A stretch of DNA of 57,527 nt from an uncultured Mycoplasmatota bacterium (lineage in GTDB: Bacteria > Bacillota_I > Bacilli_A > RF39 > UBA660): positions 1 through 57,527 of the forward strand of contig CAMMMH010000006.1 in NCBI GenBank assembly GCA_946497955.1. Direction: 5' to 3'. Below, piece after piece: positions 9,270-17,422 of this stretch. The translations under genes and the position numbers were made by a program. The stretch's first letter is position 1; the number at the start of each line of letters is the position of its first letter. The notes under the pieces are model-generated. The model was given only the letters and a program-made list of their open reading frames with translations. It ran no database searches and was not told the origin of the DNA.

Positions 9270-9920
9270 CTATATCTTTTCTACTAATTCACATATAATT
9301 ACTATTTGTTTATTAGTATTATGTCTGCACGTTATTAGTGTTAAAGTACTTTTTTGGGCATTTCTTGTTATCTCAACACTTCCAGTTTTTTCTACATCAT
9401 AAGTATTTATCATTCTGTACTTATACTCATATCCATTGTAGAAAATACTAACCGTGTCATCTATTTGTAATTTATCAAGATTTTTAAAAAATGCTGTTCT
9501 TCCATTTCCACTATGTGCAGCTAAAATAACATTTCCATTTTCTTGATCAGGCATATCTGATTCATCTAGTATTTTAATGTTTCGATTTACATTATTATAG
9601 TAACTATCTTTAGCAACTAATCCTTTTTCTAGTCCTATACTAGGTATTTTTAAAACTGCAATATAATCTAGGGAATTTGTACTTTTTGCTTGTTCAGTTG
9701 TATTATCTGTTTCTTCTGTTTCAGTTGGTATTTCATTATCAATTTTTTCTTGTTCTTCATAAAATTCTACCAAAGCAATATCTTCTAAATTATCTGCTCT
9801 TACATCAAGGAATATTTTAATTCCAATTACACTAATACCAATTAAGATAAGCAAAGAGCCAACTATTAAAAGTTGACTCTTTTTGCCTTTCTTATTGTTG
9901 TTTTTTTCTTTTTTTAACAT
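9270..9920 (-). CDS. Sortase (cysteine transpeptidase)
   Basis: 216 aa from the ATG at 9920, chosen because AGGAG lies 9 nt upstream; the track start is a TTG without a site. Basic N-terminus, one membrane segment (~residues 15-35), an acidic Thr/Glu linker, then a sortase fold with catalytic His in AAHSGNG (~134) and Cys in TLITC (~197). Sortases cleave an LPxTG-type signal and join the protein to the cell wall. The usual Arg on the strand after the Cys is not obvious (the strand reads IVIICELV); the nearest Arg directly follows the Cys. The gene overlaps the 3' end of its likely substrate gene by 29 nt, so the pair is co-translated. Confidence 0.85.
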   Translation of the reverse strand: MLKKEKNNNKKGKKSQLLIVGSLLILIGISVIGIKIFLDVRADNLEDIALVEFYEEQEKIDNEIPTETEETDNTTEQAKSTNSLDYIAVLKIPSIGLEKGLVAKDSYYNNVNRNIKILDESDMPDQENGNVILAAHSGNGRTAFFKNLDKLQIDDTVSIFYNGYEYKYRMINTYDVEKTGSVEITRNAQKSTLTLITCRHNTNKQIVIICELVEKI

Positions 9921-12663
9921 AAACAACAACTCCTATTCCACTTATAATTAGTAATCCACCAACAATTTCAAGAATATGATAATCGTTAATTCCTGTATTT
10001 GGAACTTCAACAACAACTTTTTCATTTTCCATTGTGGCTTTTACAATTTCTCCATCCTCAAGAATTTCAAAATACATTCTTTCTTCATTAAGGATATAGC
10101 CCTCTGGTGCCTCTTTTTCTAAAATATAATAGCGACCATATCTCATTTCTTCAATAACAATTTTTCCATTTTCATCAGTTCTACCACTAAATACTAATTC
10201 ATCTTTGTCATTATAAATTTCTATTAGTGTATTTGGTAATGGTGTTCCTGTTGATAAATCTACTTTTGTAAATTCAAGAGTACCTGTAATAGGTTTATTT
10301 TTCATTTCTGCTTTAATTACCTCGCCATCTTCTGTGATTTCAAAAGTAACTTTTTCATCTGTTATTACATAGCCAGTTGCACTTTCCTTTTCTAAAATAT
10401 AGTATTTTTTTCCTGCAACTAGGTCAGTAATTTTAATTTGACCATTCTCATCAGTTACTCCTGTGAAAATTAGTTCATCTGTATCTTCTACATAGATTTC
10501 AATAACTGTATTTGGAATAGGCTCTCCATTTACTAAATCAGTTTTTGTAAATTCAAGTTCTCCCTTTTTCAATTCATTTTTTAATTTTAATGTTTCAGAT
10601 ACAATAGCAGTTTTATTATCAATTTCAGTTAATTCAATTTTGTGTTCAGTTGTATCAATAACGTGATTATCTACTGTCTTGGTTTCCTTAATTAGATATT
10701 TTCCTAAATAAAGGTCAGTAAATGTGGCAGTTCCCTCTGATCCTGTTTCAATGGATTTTATGAACTCGCCCTTTTTATAATGAGTAACACCATCTGGTGT
10801 AATAATGTCCTCATCTGCATAAATTGAAAACTCTACTCCACTTAATTTGATTTCTTCATAAGAGTATTTTCCATCTTCAATAGTAAATGCTTCTCCTGTT
10901 TTTTCGATTACAACTTCGCCCATTATTTTATCATTAGCAAATTCAACTTCAATATATTTGCCATAATCATCATCTTCGATAATTGTACTATTCTCATCTA
11001 ATCTAAATACAATACCTTCTTCATTTAAAAGATAGCCAGACGGACTTGTTAGTTCCTCGATTTGATAAGTGGCACTTGTTAAAGGGTATGGAGTAATAAA
11101 TACACCGTTCTTATCAGTTTTAAACTCACAGATTTCTTCTTTATCTGGATAAGTTACTTTTTGACATACATATTCTCCAGTATCAAGATTTTTAATTTTA
11201 AAGGTTACATTTTCATAAGGTATAACTTTTCCAGATTCAGAATCTGTCTTTACAAGTTTTAATTTTGCTGTAATTGGAGCATTTGATAATGAATATCTTA
11301 TTGTTTCTGGTGAATTTCCATTAACAACTATTTTAAAGTCTTTTACTTTTTCGTGTCCATCTGTTGCATTAAGTTGTTTTACTGTATAAGTGCCATAAAC
11401 GAGATTAACTTTTGAGTAACCTTGTTCATCTGTCTTAACAGTTGTAACGTGATTTCCCTTACTATCATAAATACCAAATTCGATATTGACTTCTGGCTTT
11501 AAAATTCCTGTTTCTGCACTTGCATAATACTTATTGATTTCAACATCTCTTTTAATGATTTGCTCATACACACTAATTGCAGGGTGTAAATCTTCGGTAG
11601 TAATTTCAAAATAGTATTTATTTGTGTCTAATTCATAACCTGTACTTGGACTAATTTCTTGTAAATAGAATGTTCCAATGTCTGGTAAAATTGGACTTGT
11701 TACTGTACCATCTGCTTTTGTTGTAACTTTTTCTACTAATTCATCATTAAGATTATAAATACCATAAACTGCTCCCTCTAGTGTTGCTTCAACACCTTGT
11801 GGCTCGTTTGTTTGAGTATCATTATCTTTCTTTTCTACTGTTACATCTCCACCTTTGGTATCGACTTTAACAGAAGCAACTACTGGATCAGAAAATCTAA
11901 AATAACCCATTTTTTGAGAATTTACTCCATTTCCTAAATACACAATAGTTGTAAAATTATCGTAATGTTTTCTTACGACATTTAATGTTTGCTCACCAAC
12001 TTCAAGTGGTGTGACATATATATCATTTCCATCTATTCTAACAGAAAGTCCATCAGAACTATAAACTTCATATTCACTTAATACACCATTTGTATCAGTT
12101 AGTTTAAATTCTTGACCTATTACTGCTTCTTGTGTTGTTCCATTGAAGCTAGGTTTATTATAATGAGAATTTACTAATCTCATTATTTCATTTTTCTCTG
12201 CGTCTATGTTGATATAATCCCCATATCCAGAGGCTTGAGTCCAAAATTCTACAATTTGACCACCTGTTGTTTCCCATATAAGGGCTTGTGCAGCCATTCT
12301 ATATCTTAATGTTTGATGTCCGGGATAGTCATATCCATAGTGACCAATAAGTTCTATTTTTTTATTGATCTCATCACTATATGGAGATGACTGTAATCCA
12401 TCATAGCCTAAATAACTTGTTGTAGCAATATCAATTCCCGGCTCTATGCAATAGACAACCTTTCCGTTCATCGTATAAGTTTCATATTGTGCTGACATAT
12501 ATGGCTTTCCACCACCACGTCTTGTGTACCATACATCTGGTACTTTTGGATGTGATAATGTTTCATTTGTCGCTGCACTTACTATTGCTGGTATAGAAAA
12601 AGCAAATACTTCAAACAAAGTAAGTGCTATTAACAATACTGATAATAATTTTTTCTTTTTCAT
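9892..12663 (-). CDS. Cell-wall-anchored thioester/Cna-B repeat surface protein
   Basis: 923 aa. Signal peptide ~1-31 (KKKK then hydrophobic to VSAA). An N-terminal thioester domain has Cys72 in VVYCIEPG and Gln126 in YRMAAQALIW, the pair that forms the Cys-Gln thioester used for covalent host binding. From about residue 270 follow several Cna-B/SpaA-like Ig repeats ('LEFTKTDL', 'YYILEKEAPEGYILNEE'), the last ones nearly identical in layout. The C-terminus has a VPNTG sorting signal, a hydrophobic segment and a KKRKKQQ tail. The adjacent sortase is the likely anchoring enzyme. Probable role: adhesion or mating-pair contact of the mobile element. AGGAAAGGAAATG precedes the ATG with a rather long gap. 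Confidence 0.88.
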   Translation of the reverse strand: MKKKKLLSVLLIALTLFEVFAFSIPAIVSAATNETLSHPKVPDVWYTRRGGGKPYMSAQYETYTMNGKVVYCIEPGIDIATTSYLGYDGLQSSPYSDEINKKIELIGHYGYDYPGHQTLRYRMAAQALIWETTGGQIVEFWTQASGYGDYINIDAEKNEIMRLVNSHYNKPSFNGTTQEAVIGQEFKLTDTNGVLSEYEVYSSDGLSVRIDGNDIYVTPLEVGEQTLNVVRKHYDNFTTIVYLGNGVNSQKMGYFRFSDPVVASVKVDTKGGDVTVEKKDNDTQTNEPQGVEATLEGAVYGIYNLNDELVEKVTTKADGTVTSPILPDIGTFYLQEISPSTGYELDTNKYYFEITTEDLHPAISVYEQIIKRDVEINKYYASAETGILKPEVNIEFGIYDSKGNHVTTVKTDEQGYSKVNLVYGTYTVKQLNATDGHEKVKDFKIVVNGNSPETIRYSLSNAPITAKLKLVKTDSESGKVIPYENVTFKIKNLDTGEYVCQKVTYPDKEEICEFKTDKNGVFITPYPLTSATYQIEELTSPSGYLLNEEGIVFRLDENSTIIEDDDYGKYIEVEFANDKIMGEVVIEKTGEAFTIEDGKYSYEEIKLSGVEFSIYADEDIITPDGVTHYKKGEFIKSIETGSEGTATFTDLYLGKYLIKETKTVDNHVIDTTEHKIELTEIDNKTAIVSETLKLKNELKKGELEFTKTDLVNGEPIPNTVIEIYVEDTDELIFTGVTDENGQIKITDLVAGKKYYILEKESATGYVITDEKVTFEITEDGEVIKAEMKNKPITGTLEFTKVDLSTGTPLPNTLIEIYNDKDELVFSGRTDENGKIVIEEMRYGRYYILEKEAPEGYILNEERMYFEILEDGEIVKATMENEKVVVEVPNTGINDYHILEIVGGLLIISGIGVVVYVKKRKKQQ

Positions 12664-12690
12664 ACTCTATCATTTCCTTTCCTAAATTAA

Positions 12691-12720
12691 AAAAAGCAAC
12701 CGTTTTATTGGTCGCTTATA
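12691..12720 (-). terminator. Rho-independent terminator upstream of the surface protein gene
   Basis: Minus-strand stem AAGCGACC / GGTTGCTT (one G-U), 8-nt loop, then seven T. It ends the transcript of the 201-aa gene and closely resembles the terminator at 503-534. Confidence 0.8.
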
Positions 12721-12737
12721 ACTAAAATTTTATTTAA

Positions 12738-13343
12738 TTATTCCATTGGATTTGTATAATCAATGTGTAACTTATATCCTAACACTTCGCCTTTATAAAT
12801 TATTTCTTGACAACTAAAACCCAATATATTTACTGTGTCTGCAAAGGCTTTTTCAAAACCTGCTTTCTGGCATTCCTCGTAAGTATCATATTCCACCTGT
12901 TTTTTTAACCTTTCATATTCCTCATCAACTTGTGGTGTTTGCTCCTGTATTTCTTCTTGAACATTGCTAGTAGTTGGTGGATTTTGAGTTGGTAATTGTT
13001 CTTCTTGAATTTGAGATTTGTTTTCGCTTTGCTCCGTTTTAACAGACTGTTTCGTTTCCTCTTTTGGAGTTACAGTAGTTTGTTTTTCGGTATTCCTTTG
13101 AGCCTCTTTATTTTCTTGCTCCTCTTGTTTTTCTTCTGTCGCTCCATTTGAAGTTTCTGCCTTTTCTGTTTCATTAACCGTTTCTATATTTTCTTTCATC
13201 TCATTTGTTTCTTCAATTTCACTTCCCACGTTCACTTTTTCTTCCACCTCTGTTTTCGCATTTTCTCTGTTTAGTGTAAATATTGCAACACCAATAGCAA
13301 TCAAGAGCACAAAAATAATTACAACTACAACTTTTTTTCTCAT
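12738..13343 (-). CDS. Membrane-anchored protein with acidic linker
   Basis: 201 aa. MRKKVVVVIIFVLLIAIGVA is a single N-terminal membrane anchor; a long Glu/Thr/Gln-rich extracellular linker follows, then a ~60-residue folded C-terminus ('EECQKAGFEKAFADTVN', 'YKGEVLGYKLHIDY') with two Cys. No family recognised. The start at 13343 (ATG) is favoured over the track's GTG because AAAGGAAGTG lies 9 nt upstream. It contains the second copy of the 37-bp repeat shared with the helicase gene. Its position between parB and the surface protein suggests an element-encoded cell-surface role. Confidence 0.65.
   Translation of the reverse strand: MRKKVVVVIIFVLLIAIGVAIFTLNRENAKTEVEEKVNVGSEIEETNEMKENIETVNETEKAETSNGATEEKQEEQENKEAQRNTEKQTTVTPKEETKQSVKTEQSENKSQIQEEQLPTQNPPTTSNVQEEIQEQTPQVDEEYERLKKQVEYDTYEECQKAGFEKAFADTVNILGFSCQEIIYKGEVLGYKLHIDYTNPME
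12922..12958. repeat. 37-bp direct repeat, copy 2
   Basis: Identical to 6114-6150; encodes EEIQEQTPQVDE in the linker of the membrane-anchored protein. Confidence 0.9.
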
Positions 13344-13488
13344 ACCAATCACTTCCTTTGGTATTAGTATAATCTAAAATATTTATTCTTGCATTTGTGT
13401 AATTATATATTTTTTTTCAGTTAGTATTACAGTTAGTAATATACTAGGGAGGTTTGTAAGGAGGGATTTACCGTAAAAGATACTCCCA

Positions 13489-14427
13489 CTACCTTGCTTC
13501 CATACTTCGCTTTTTTTCCAAATACCTGTTGTAAAAGTCCAATGCTTTGTAAATGTGATCGGCATATTTCTCCTTTGGCATACCTCTTGGCATTTTTGGA
13601 GTTAGGTTTTTGAAATCAAGTTTTAATTTTTCTACTTGATTTGGCTTTTGTTGGCTCAAAAGTTCTTCGATTTTATCTTCATCTAAATTCCCACTTTGAC
13701 TTAATCGTTTCATTTCTTGTGCCTGTGATAATGATGGTGTAGCAACATTACATTCAATACTATTCATAAGCCATTTTTGTTCTTGCTTTGTTAAGAATGA
13801 AAGTTCTACTGCTGGACTAAATGCAATTTCTTCATTATCGACCATATCAAGCAATGGCTTTATTAGTTCAGTAAGTCTTATATATCTTTGTATTTGTGAT
13901 TTGCTATCTGGACTATTAGCAGATAATTTTTCTACTGATGTCAACTTCTCCCCAACTTGGTCAGAAGTTAAATCATTTCTCTTGCCTTGATGTGTCATTG
14001 CTTCTAATTTCATTTTATAAGCAAATGCTCTTTCACTAAATAGTATTTTTTGTCTTTGTTGCAAGTTACTATCAACCATTATAATTGCAGCCTGCTCATC
14101 AGTTAAATCTCGAACAATACAAGGCATAGTATTTTTATTTGCAATTTCACTTGCTTTCTTTCTTCTATGTCCAGAAATCATTTGATATTTACCATTTCCT
14201 ATTGATCTTACTAACGCAGGCTCTCGTACGCCATCTTTTTCTATACTACTTGCCATTTCTTTTAATTCATCATTTACAATAACTCTAAATGGGTGATTTG
14301 GAAAGTCCTCAATTTCTGTTATTGGTATATCAATAACTTTTTCTAAATTAGCCGTTTGTCTTTCTTCCTCTGTTGTAAATAACTCATCTAACTTTGGTAA
14401 CGGCATTTTTGCTTCGTTCTTTGCCAA
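13489..14427 (-). CDS. parB: ParB/RepB-like partition protein
   Basis: 312 aa. N-terminal ParB domain with 'ITEIEDFPNHPFRV', 'SIEKDGVREPALVRS', the SGHRRKKASEIA box and 'MVDSNLQQRQ', then a helix-turn-helix and a basic C-terminus. ParB proteins bind centromere sites and, with ParA, segregate low-copy replicons; integrated elements carry them for stability after excision. The track ORF is open for 43 codons before the true start. TTG at 14427 has AAAGGAGG 9 nt upstream and gives (M)AKNEAKMPLPKLDELF, the usual start for this group. It overlaps the 3' end of parA by 44 nt. Confidence 0.88.
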   Translation of the reverse strand: MAKNEAKMPLPKLDELFTTEEERQTANLEKVIDIPITEIEDFPNHPFRVIVNDELKEMASSIEKDGVREPALVRSIGNGKYQMISGHRRKKASEIANKNTMPCIVRDLTDEQAAIIMVDSNLQQRQKILFSERAFAYKMKLEAMTHQGKRNDLTSDQVGEKLTSVEKLSANSPDSKSQIQRYIRLTELIKPLLDMVDNEEIAFSPAVELSFLTKQEQKWLMNSIECNVATPSLSQAQEMKRLSQSGNLDEDKIEELLSQQKPNQVEKLKLDFKNLTPKMPRGMPKEKYADHIYKALDFYNRYLEKKRSMEAR

Positions 14428-15208
14428 TATCAACCACCTCCTTTGCAAATGAAGAATATGCTTCTGCCACCTTGCTATTTTTGTCATAGGTAAATATACT
14501 TTTACCTCGTGAAGTAGATTCTGCTGTTTTAATTGCAAGAGGTATTTGAGTATCAAAAAGTTTTAATAAACTTCCGTAATTCTCTTGTAATTGTACTTTC
14601 ATTTCTTTTGATAAATTTGTCCTTTTATCTACCAAAGTTAATAATGCACCATCTACTTTTAAATCTGGGTTAATTTGTCTTTTTACTTTTGAAATTGTTT
14701 TCAATAAATGTGTCATACCTTTTGCAGCAAGATATTGCGACTGTATCGGTATAATTACACTATCAGCACTAGCAAGAGCATTTATTGTTACCATTCCTAA
14801 ACTAGGCATACAATCTAAAATAATATAGTCATAATCTTTTTTGACTTCTGATAAACAATTTCTCATAGTGTACTCCCTACTCATTGCATTTACTAATGAC
14901 ATTTCCATTGCCGATAAATCAAGATTAGATGGAATTAAGTCTACATTCTCTTTATGGTGTAATATCGCTTCCTTTGCCCTTATTGGCTCATCATTCATAG
15001 ACTGTTCCATTAGGTCTGCTAATGTTAATGGCAATTTATCTTGTTCATACCAACCCATATAAGTTGTTAAATCGCCTTGTGGATCAGCGTCCACTAAAAG
15101 AACTTTCTTACCCATTTTTGATAATGCTACTCCTAAACTAAAAGTTGTAGTAGTTTTACCAACGCCACCTTTTTGATTTGCAACAGCAATTACTCTACAT
15201 TGTGACAT
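14384..15208 (-). CDS. parA: ParA-type partition ATPase
   Basis: 274 aa. Deviant Walker A NQKGGVGKTTTT near the N-terminus, 'LLVDADPQGDLTTYMG' (Walker A'), and 'DYIILDCMPSLG' (Walker B). These MinD/ParA ATPases position DNA using ParB. The ATG at 15208 lies 8 nt from AAGGAGG; the ATG at 15214 is too close to it. Forms an overlapping operon with parB. Upstream are two hairpins and the small 48-aa gene. Confidence 0.92.
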   Translation of the reverse strand: MSQCRVIAVANQKGGVGKTTTTFSLGVALSKMGKKVLLVDADPQGDLTTYMGWYEQDKLPLTLADLMEQSMNDEPIRAKEAILHHKENVDLIPSNLDLSAMEMSLVNAMSREYTMRNCLSEVKKDYDYIILDCMPSLGMVTINALASADSVIIPIQSQYLAAKGMTHLLKTISKVKRQINPDLKVDGALLTLVDKRTNLSKEMKVQLQENYGSLLKLFDTQIPLAIKTAESTSRGKSIFTYDKNSKVAEAYSSFAKEVVDIGKERSKNAVTKVR

Positions 15209-15236
15209 TTTCATCTCCTCCTTTCTTTTTATATTT

Positions 15237-15282
15237 AGCCATCTTAAATAAATAAAATGGCTATGTACTGCCTTTCAAGGCA
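15237..15282. promoter_or_regulatory. Tandem inverted repeats upstream of parA
   Basis: Two perfect inverted repeats lie between the small leader gene and parA: TAGCCAT/ATGGCTA (15237-15243 and 15257-15263, 13-bp spacer) and TGCCTTTCAAGGCA (15269-15282). They could be a ParA operator, leader hairpins, or partition sites. Only the symmetry is directly seen. Confidence 0.5.
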
Positions 15283-15314
15283 CAAAAAAAGAACTGATAT
15301 TTTATTACCAGTTC
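15283..15314 (-). terminator. Rho-independent terminator after the 48-aa gene
   Basis: Minus-strand stem GAACTGGT / ATCAGTTC (one G-U), 8-nt loop, followed by a run of T. It lies just after the stop of the small gene and upstream of parA. Confidence 0.75.
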
Positions 15315-15333
15315 AAAATATGTTATATGTTAT

Positions 15334-15480
15334 TTATTTTTTATCTACTAATCTTAATAATAATTCATCAATAGGAGATGTATCTTCTTTTTCTCTTAAT
15401 AATTTATTTCTTAATTCAACTAATCCGTTCACAAGCATTCCGTATTCTATATTATCCACTTTTAATTTTATTTTTTTCAT
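15334..15480 (-). CDS. 48-aa conserved mobile-element protein (missed by ORF track)
   Basis: Reads MKKIKLKVDNIEYGMLVNGL then 'VELRNKLLREKEDTSPIDEL' and ends LVDKK. The layout (short beta start, 'EYGMLVNGLVELRNKL', 'PIDELLLRL') matches the tiny proteins often encoded next to parA in Firmicutes conjugative elements; function unknown. The ribosome site is weak (GAGAGTG). It is bounded by a palindromic promoter region and a strong terminator, which supports it as a real transcription unit. Confidence 0.65.
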   Translation of the reverse strand: MKKIKLKVDNIEYGMLVNGLVELRNKLLREKEDTSPIDELLLRLVDKK

Positions 15481-15504
15481 CTTTATCACACTCTCATTTC
15501 ATAT

Positions 15505-15522
15505 AAGTATAATACTATACTT
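15505..15522 (-). promoter_or_regulatory. Palindromic promoter/operator for the element's end operon
   Basis: AAGTATA-ATAC-TATACTT is a perfect inverted repeat that overlaps TATAAT/TATACT-like -10 candidates about 25-40 nt upstream of the 48-aa gene. A regulator such as an XRE or ParA protein could bind it; this is inference from symmetry and position. Confidence 0.4.
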
Positions 15523-15840
15523 TTTTAGCAAATGAAAATGTGTAACAACTATTTTCTTGTTGCAAGGACAATTTTTTATGGGGTTGCAATGACGTAATCA
15601 CCATTCTAATTCCCATCATAAATATCATTAAATTTGCTATATTTTTATCTATTTTGAATGATTTTAGGCTTTTTTTATCAAAAATGTGCAAGATCAAAAA
15701 TCAAGGAAAGCCTTTATTTATAAGGTTTTTGCTAGGGGTTGCAATAAATCGTAATCAACCATTGCACTATTTGCTTATTTTCATTCATTTGAACCACTTT
15801 CCATTTCTAATTTCATTTTTGAAGTTTTATCTAATTATAT

Positions 15841-15864
15841 CATTTTGTTGATTTCAACAAAATG
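15841..15864. repeat. 24-bp palindrome (TTGTTGA-TT-TCAACAA core)
   Basis: CATTTTGTTGA and TCAACAAAATG are exact inverted arms around TT. The inner 16 bp recur with small changes at 15912-15927. Confidence 0.85.
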
Positions 15865-15911
15865 CTTAAGTACATTAAATTTACTATTTTCACTTTTAAT
15901 TACAGATTGAC

Positions 15912-15927
15912 TTGTTAACCTCAACAA
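15912..15927. repeat. Second copy of the palindromic core
   Basis: TTGTTAACCTCAACAA, matching the core at 15845-15860 at 13 of 16 positions and keeping both outer arms. Confidence 0.75.
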
Positions 15928-15973
15928 TCCAATCATTTCTTAATATTAAATTTATTTTATCAAATTAATTTAA

Positions 15974-15996
15974 TTTAGTCAGCATCGCCGACCAAA
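15974..15996 (-). terminator. Terminator-like hairpin after the RhuM gene
   Basis: Minus-strand stem TTTGGTCGG / CTGACTAAA (two G-U), 5-nt loop, directly after the stop codon at 16002. The following tract is AT-rich but not a clean T run. Confidence 0.5.
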
Positions 15997-16001
15997 TTTT
16001 A

Positions 16002-16994
16002 TTAAACTTCATTATTATTTGGTAAAGACTTCATCATTAAATCAAAATCACTTTGTAACTCTCTCATTTCTCTTTCTCGATATAGAGCAAATTCTTTTTC
16101 TGCTTTTTTAATCGCTTCTTCGTGAGATATTTTTCCCTTACCTTCCAAAACTTTCCTTCTATTAAGCAAAATTTGGTTATCTAGCTCTTCTACCCAATCA
16201 CTCATTTTCATTGGTCTTTGTTCCAAAGCTTGTAGTTCTGCATAGTCTAAAAACTGTGATACTAGCAAGTTTAATCTTTGAAGTTCTATCTCAGATAAGT
16301 AATTTTTAGCAATTTTAACATCATCTATTGTAACATAATCTCCTTTAAAATTAGTCATTCCAACATATGGCTTTTCATTATCTACTCTTTCATGAATAAG
16401 CTCTGCCGCAGTATGTTCATGAACAGCATAATGTAATTTATTTTGAACTGTAGCAAAGAACTTTTTTGTTATATTACTTCTTGGGTCATAATCTATAGAA
16501 GTTGCATAGATATCTGTTACTTGTTGATAGAAGTTTCTTTCACTAGAACGAATATCTCTAATTCTCTGTAATAGTTCTCTAAAATATCTATTACCGCCTT
16601 GTTTCAATCTCTCATCATCAAGTGCAAAACCTTTTTGTATATACTCATGTAATCTTTTTGTTGCCCATATTCTAAATCTAACTGCAACATCAGATTGAAC
16701 ACGATAGCCTAAAGCGATTATCATATCTAGATTATAATGGTCTATATTTCTTTTAACATTTCTATTACCTTCTTTTTTAACTAACAAAATTTTTTTGTGA
16801 GTTGAAATATCTTGTAACTCTCCATCTTTATAAATATTTTTAATATGAAAACTAATATCTTGTTGTGAAGTCTTATATATTTCTGCAATTTGATTTTGAG
16901 TTAACCAAATATCTTCATCAATAAATTTAACGCTAACTTTAGTAACACCGTCTTTATCTTCATAAATCATAATATTATTTTGCTTATCACTCAT
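16002..16994 (-). CDS. RhuM-family protein
   Basis: 330 aa, full length for the family. An N-terminal winged-helix-like part ('DIWLTQNQIAEIYKTSQQDI'), then 'NLDMIIALGYRVQSDVAVRF', 'WATKRLHEYIQKGFALDDER' and 'RFRELLQRIRDIRSSERNFY'-like sequence are hallmarks of the virulence RhuM family. RhuM was named from a Salmonella pathogenicity island; the molecular role is unknown, but genes of this family sit in mobile and defence islands. It ends a three-gene operon (17698 to 16002) and follows the 134-aa gene by about 10 nt. Confidence 0.85.
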   Translation of the reverse strand: MSDKQNNIMIYEDKDGVTKVSVKFIDEDIWLTQNQIAEIYKTSQQDISFHIKNIYKDGELQDISTHKKILLVKKEGNRNVKRNIDHYNLDMIIALGYRVQSDVAVRFRIWATKRLHEYIQKGFALDDERLKQGGNRYFRELLQRIRDIRSSERNFYQQVTDIYATSIDYDPRSNITKKFFATVQNKLHYAVHEHTAAELIHERVDNEKPYVGMTNFKGDYVTIDDVKIAKNYLSEIELQRLNLLVSQFLDYAELQALEQRPMKMSDWVEELDNQILLNRRKVLEGKGKISHEEAIKKAEKEFALYREREMRELQSDFDLMMKSLPNNNEV

Positions 16995-17003
16995 ATTTTC
17001 ACC

Positions 17004-17408
17004 TCATTTATAAGTTTCTCTAGCTTTAAATATAAAATTTTGCAAGGCATCGAGTACTTTTTGACTTTGTTCTTCTCTTAATCTTAACTCTTCTTTATAT
17101 TCATCTACTGTATATTTCTTTAATCTTTTCAAAACAAAGCTTCTATTTTCTTCTAAAACTTCAATAATATTTTTTATCATTACTAGTTCTTGATAAGTTA
17201 TCTCCTTTTCAGATAAAAACTGTGTATCTAAAACAAATTCATAATGAAAATCTTTATCAGTACAAACTGGTTTTGCAATTATTATTAATTTTGATTCAAT
17301 ATCTACTAAAAATTCAGAACTACTAAAATTGGTTTTATATTGATATCCTGGAATAATAAACTTATCAATTATCTTTTTTATTTCTTTAACACTATTTATT
17401 TTAGTCAT
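17004..17408 (-). CDS. Hypothetical protein (134 aa) of the RhuM operon
   Basis: Mixed alpha/beta N-terminus (KIIDKFIIPGYQYKTNF, 'LVDIESKLIIIAKPV') and a charged helical C-terminus. Not recognised. The ATG at 17408 has AAGGATG about 9 nt upstream; the track's GTG lies within the ribosome site. The upstream gene's TGA overlaps this site, so translation is coupled. The pairing with a 91-aa helical gene upstream could suggest a toxin-antitoxin pair, but no known toxin motif is visible. Confidence 0.6.
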   Translation of the reverse strand: MTKINSVKEIKKIIDKFIIPGYQYKTNFSSSEFLVDIESKLIIIAKPVCTDKDFHYEFVLDTQFLSEKEITYQELVMIKNIIEVLEENRSFVLKRLKKYTVDEYKEELRLREEQSQKVLDALQNFIFKARETYK

Positions 17409-17422
17409 TATCATCACATCCT

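Larger units (their letters stand above)
15523..15973. other. AT-rich noncoding region with repeats at the end of the element
   Basis: No convincing gene (the three track ORFs here lack ribosome sites and have no recognisable protein). It holds: GGGGTTGCAAT...GTAATCA...CCATT twice (15580-15605 and 15735-15763); a perfect palindrome of 11-bp arms at 15841-15864; and a second copy of the palindrome core, TTGTTrAyyTCAACAA, at 15912-15927, 67 bp on. Beside parAB this could be a centromere, an origin, or the attachment end of the element. None of these is proven. Confidence 0.5.

Noticed and set aside
13383-13565. 60-aa minus-strand ORF at the parB 3' end
   Set aside because: Out-of-frame with parB, no ribosome site, no family; parB itself explains the DNA.
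15257-15535. 92-aa plus-strand ORF
   Set aside because: Antisense to the convincing 48-aa gene, its terminator and promoter palindrome.
15654-15851. 65-aa plus-strand ORF in the noncoding region
   Set aside because: No Shine-Dalgarno, hydrophobic Phe/Ile composition typical of random AT-rich DNA, overlaps repeats.
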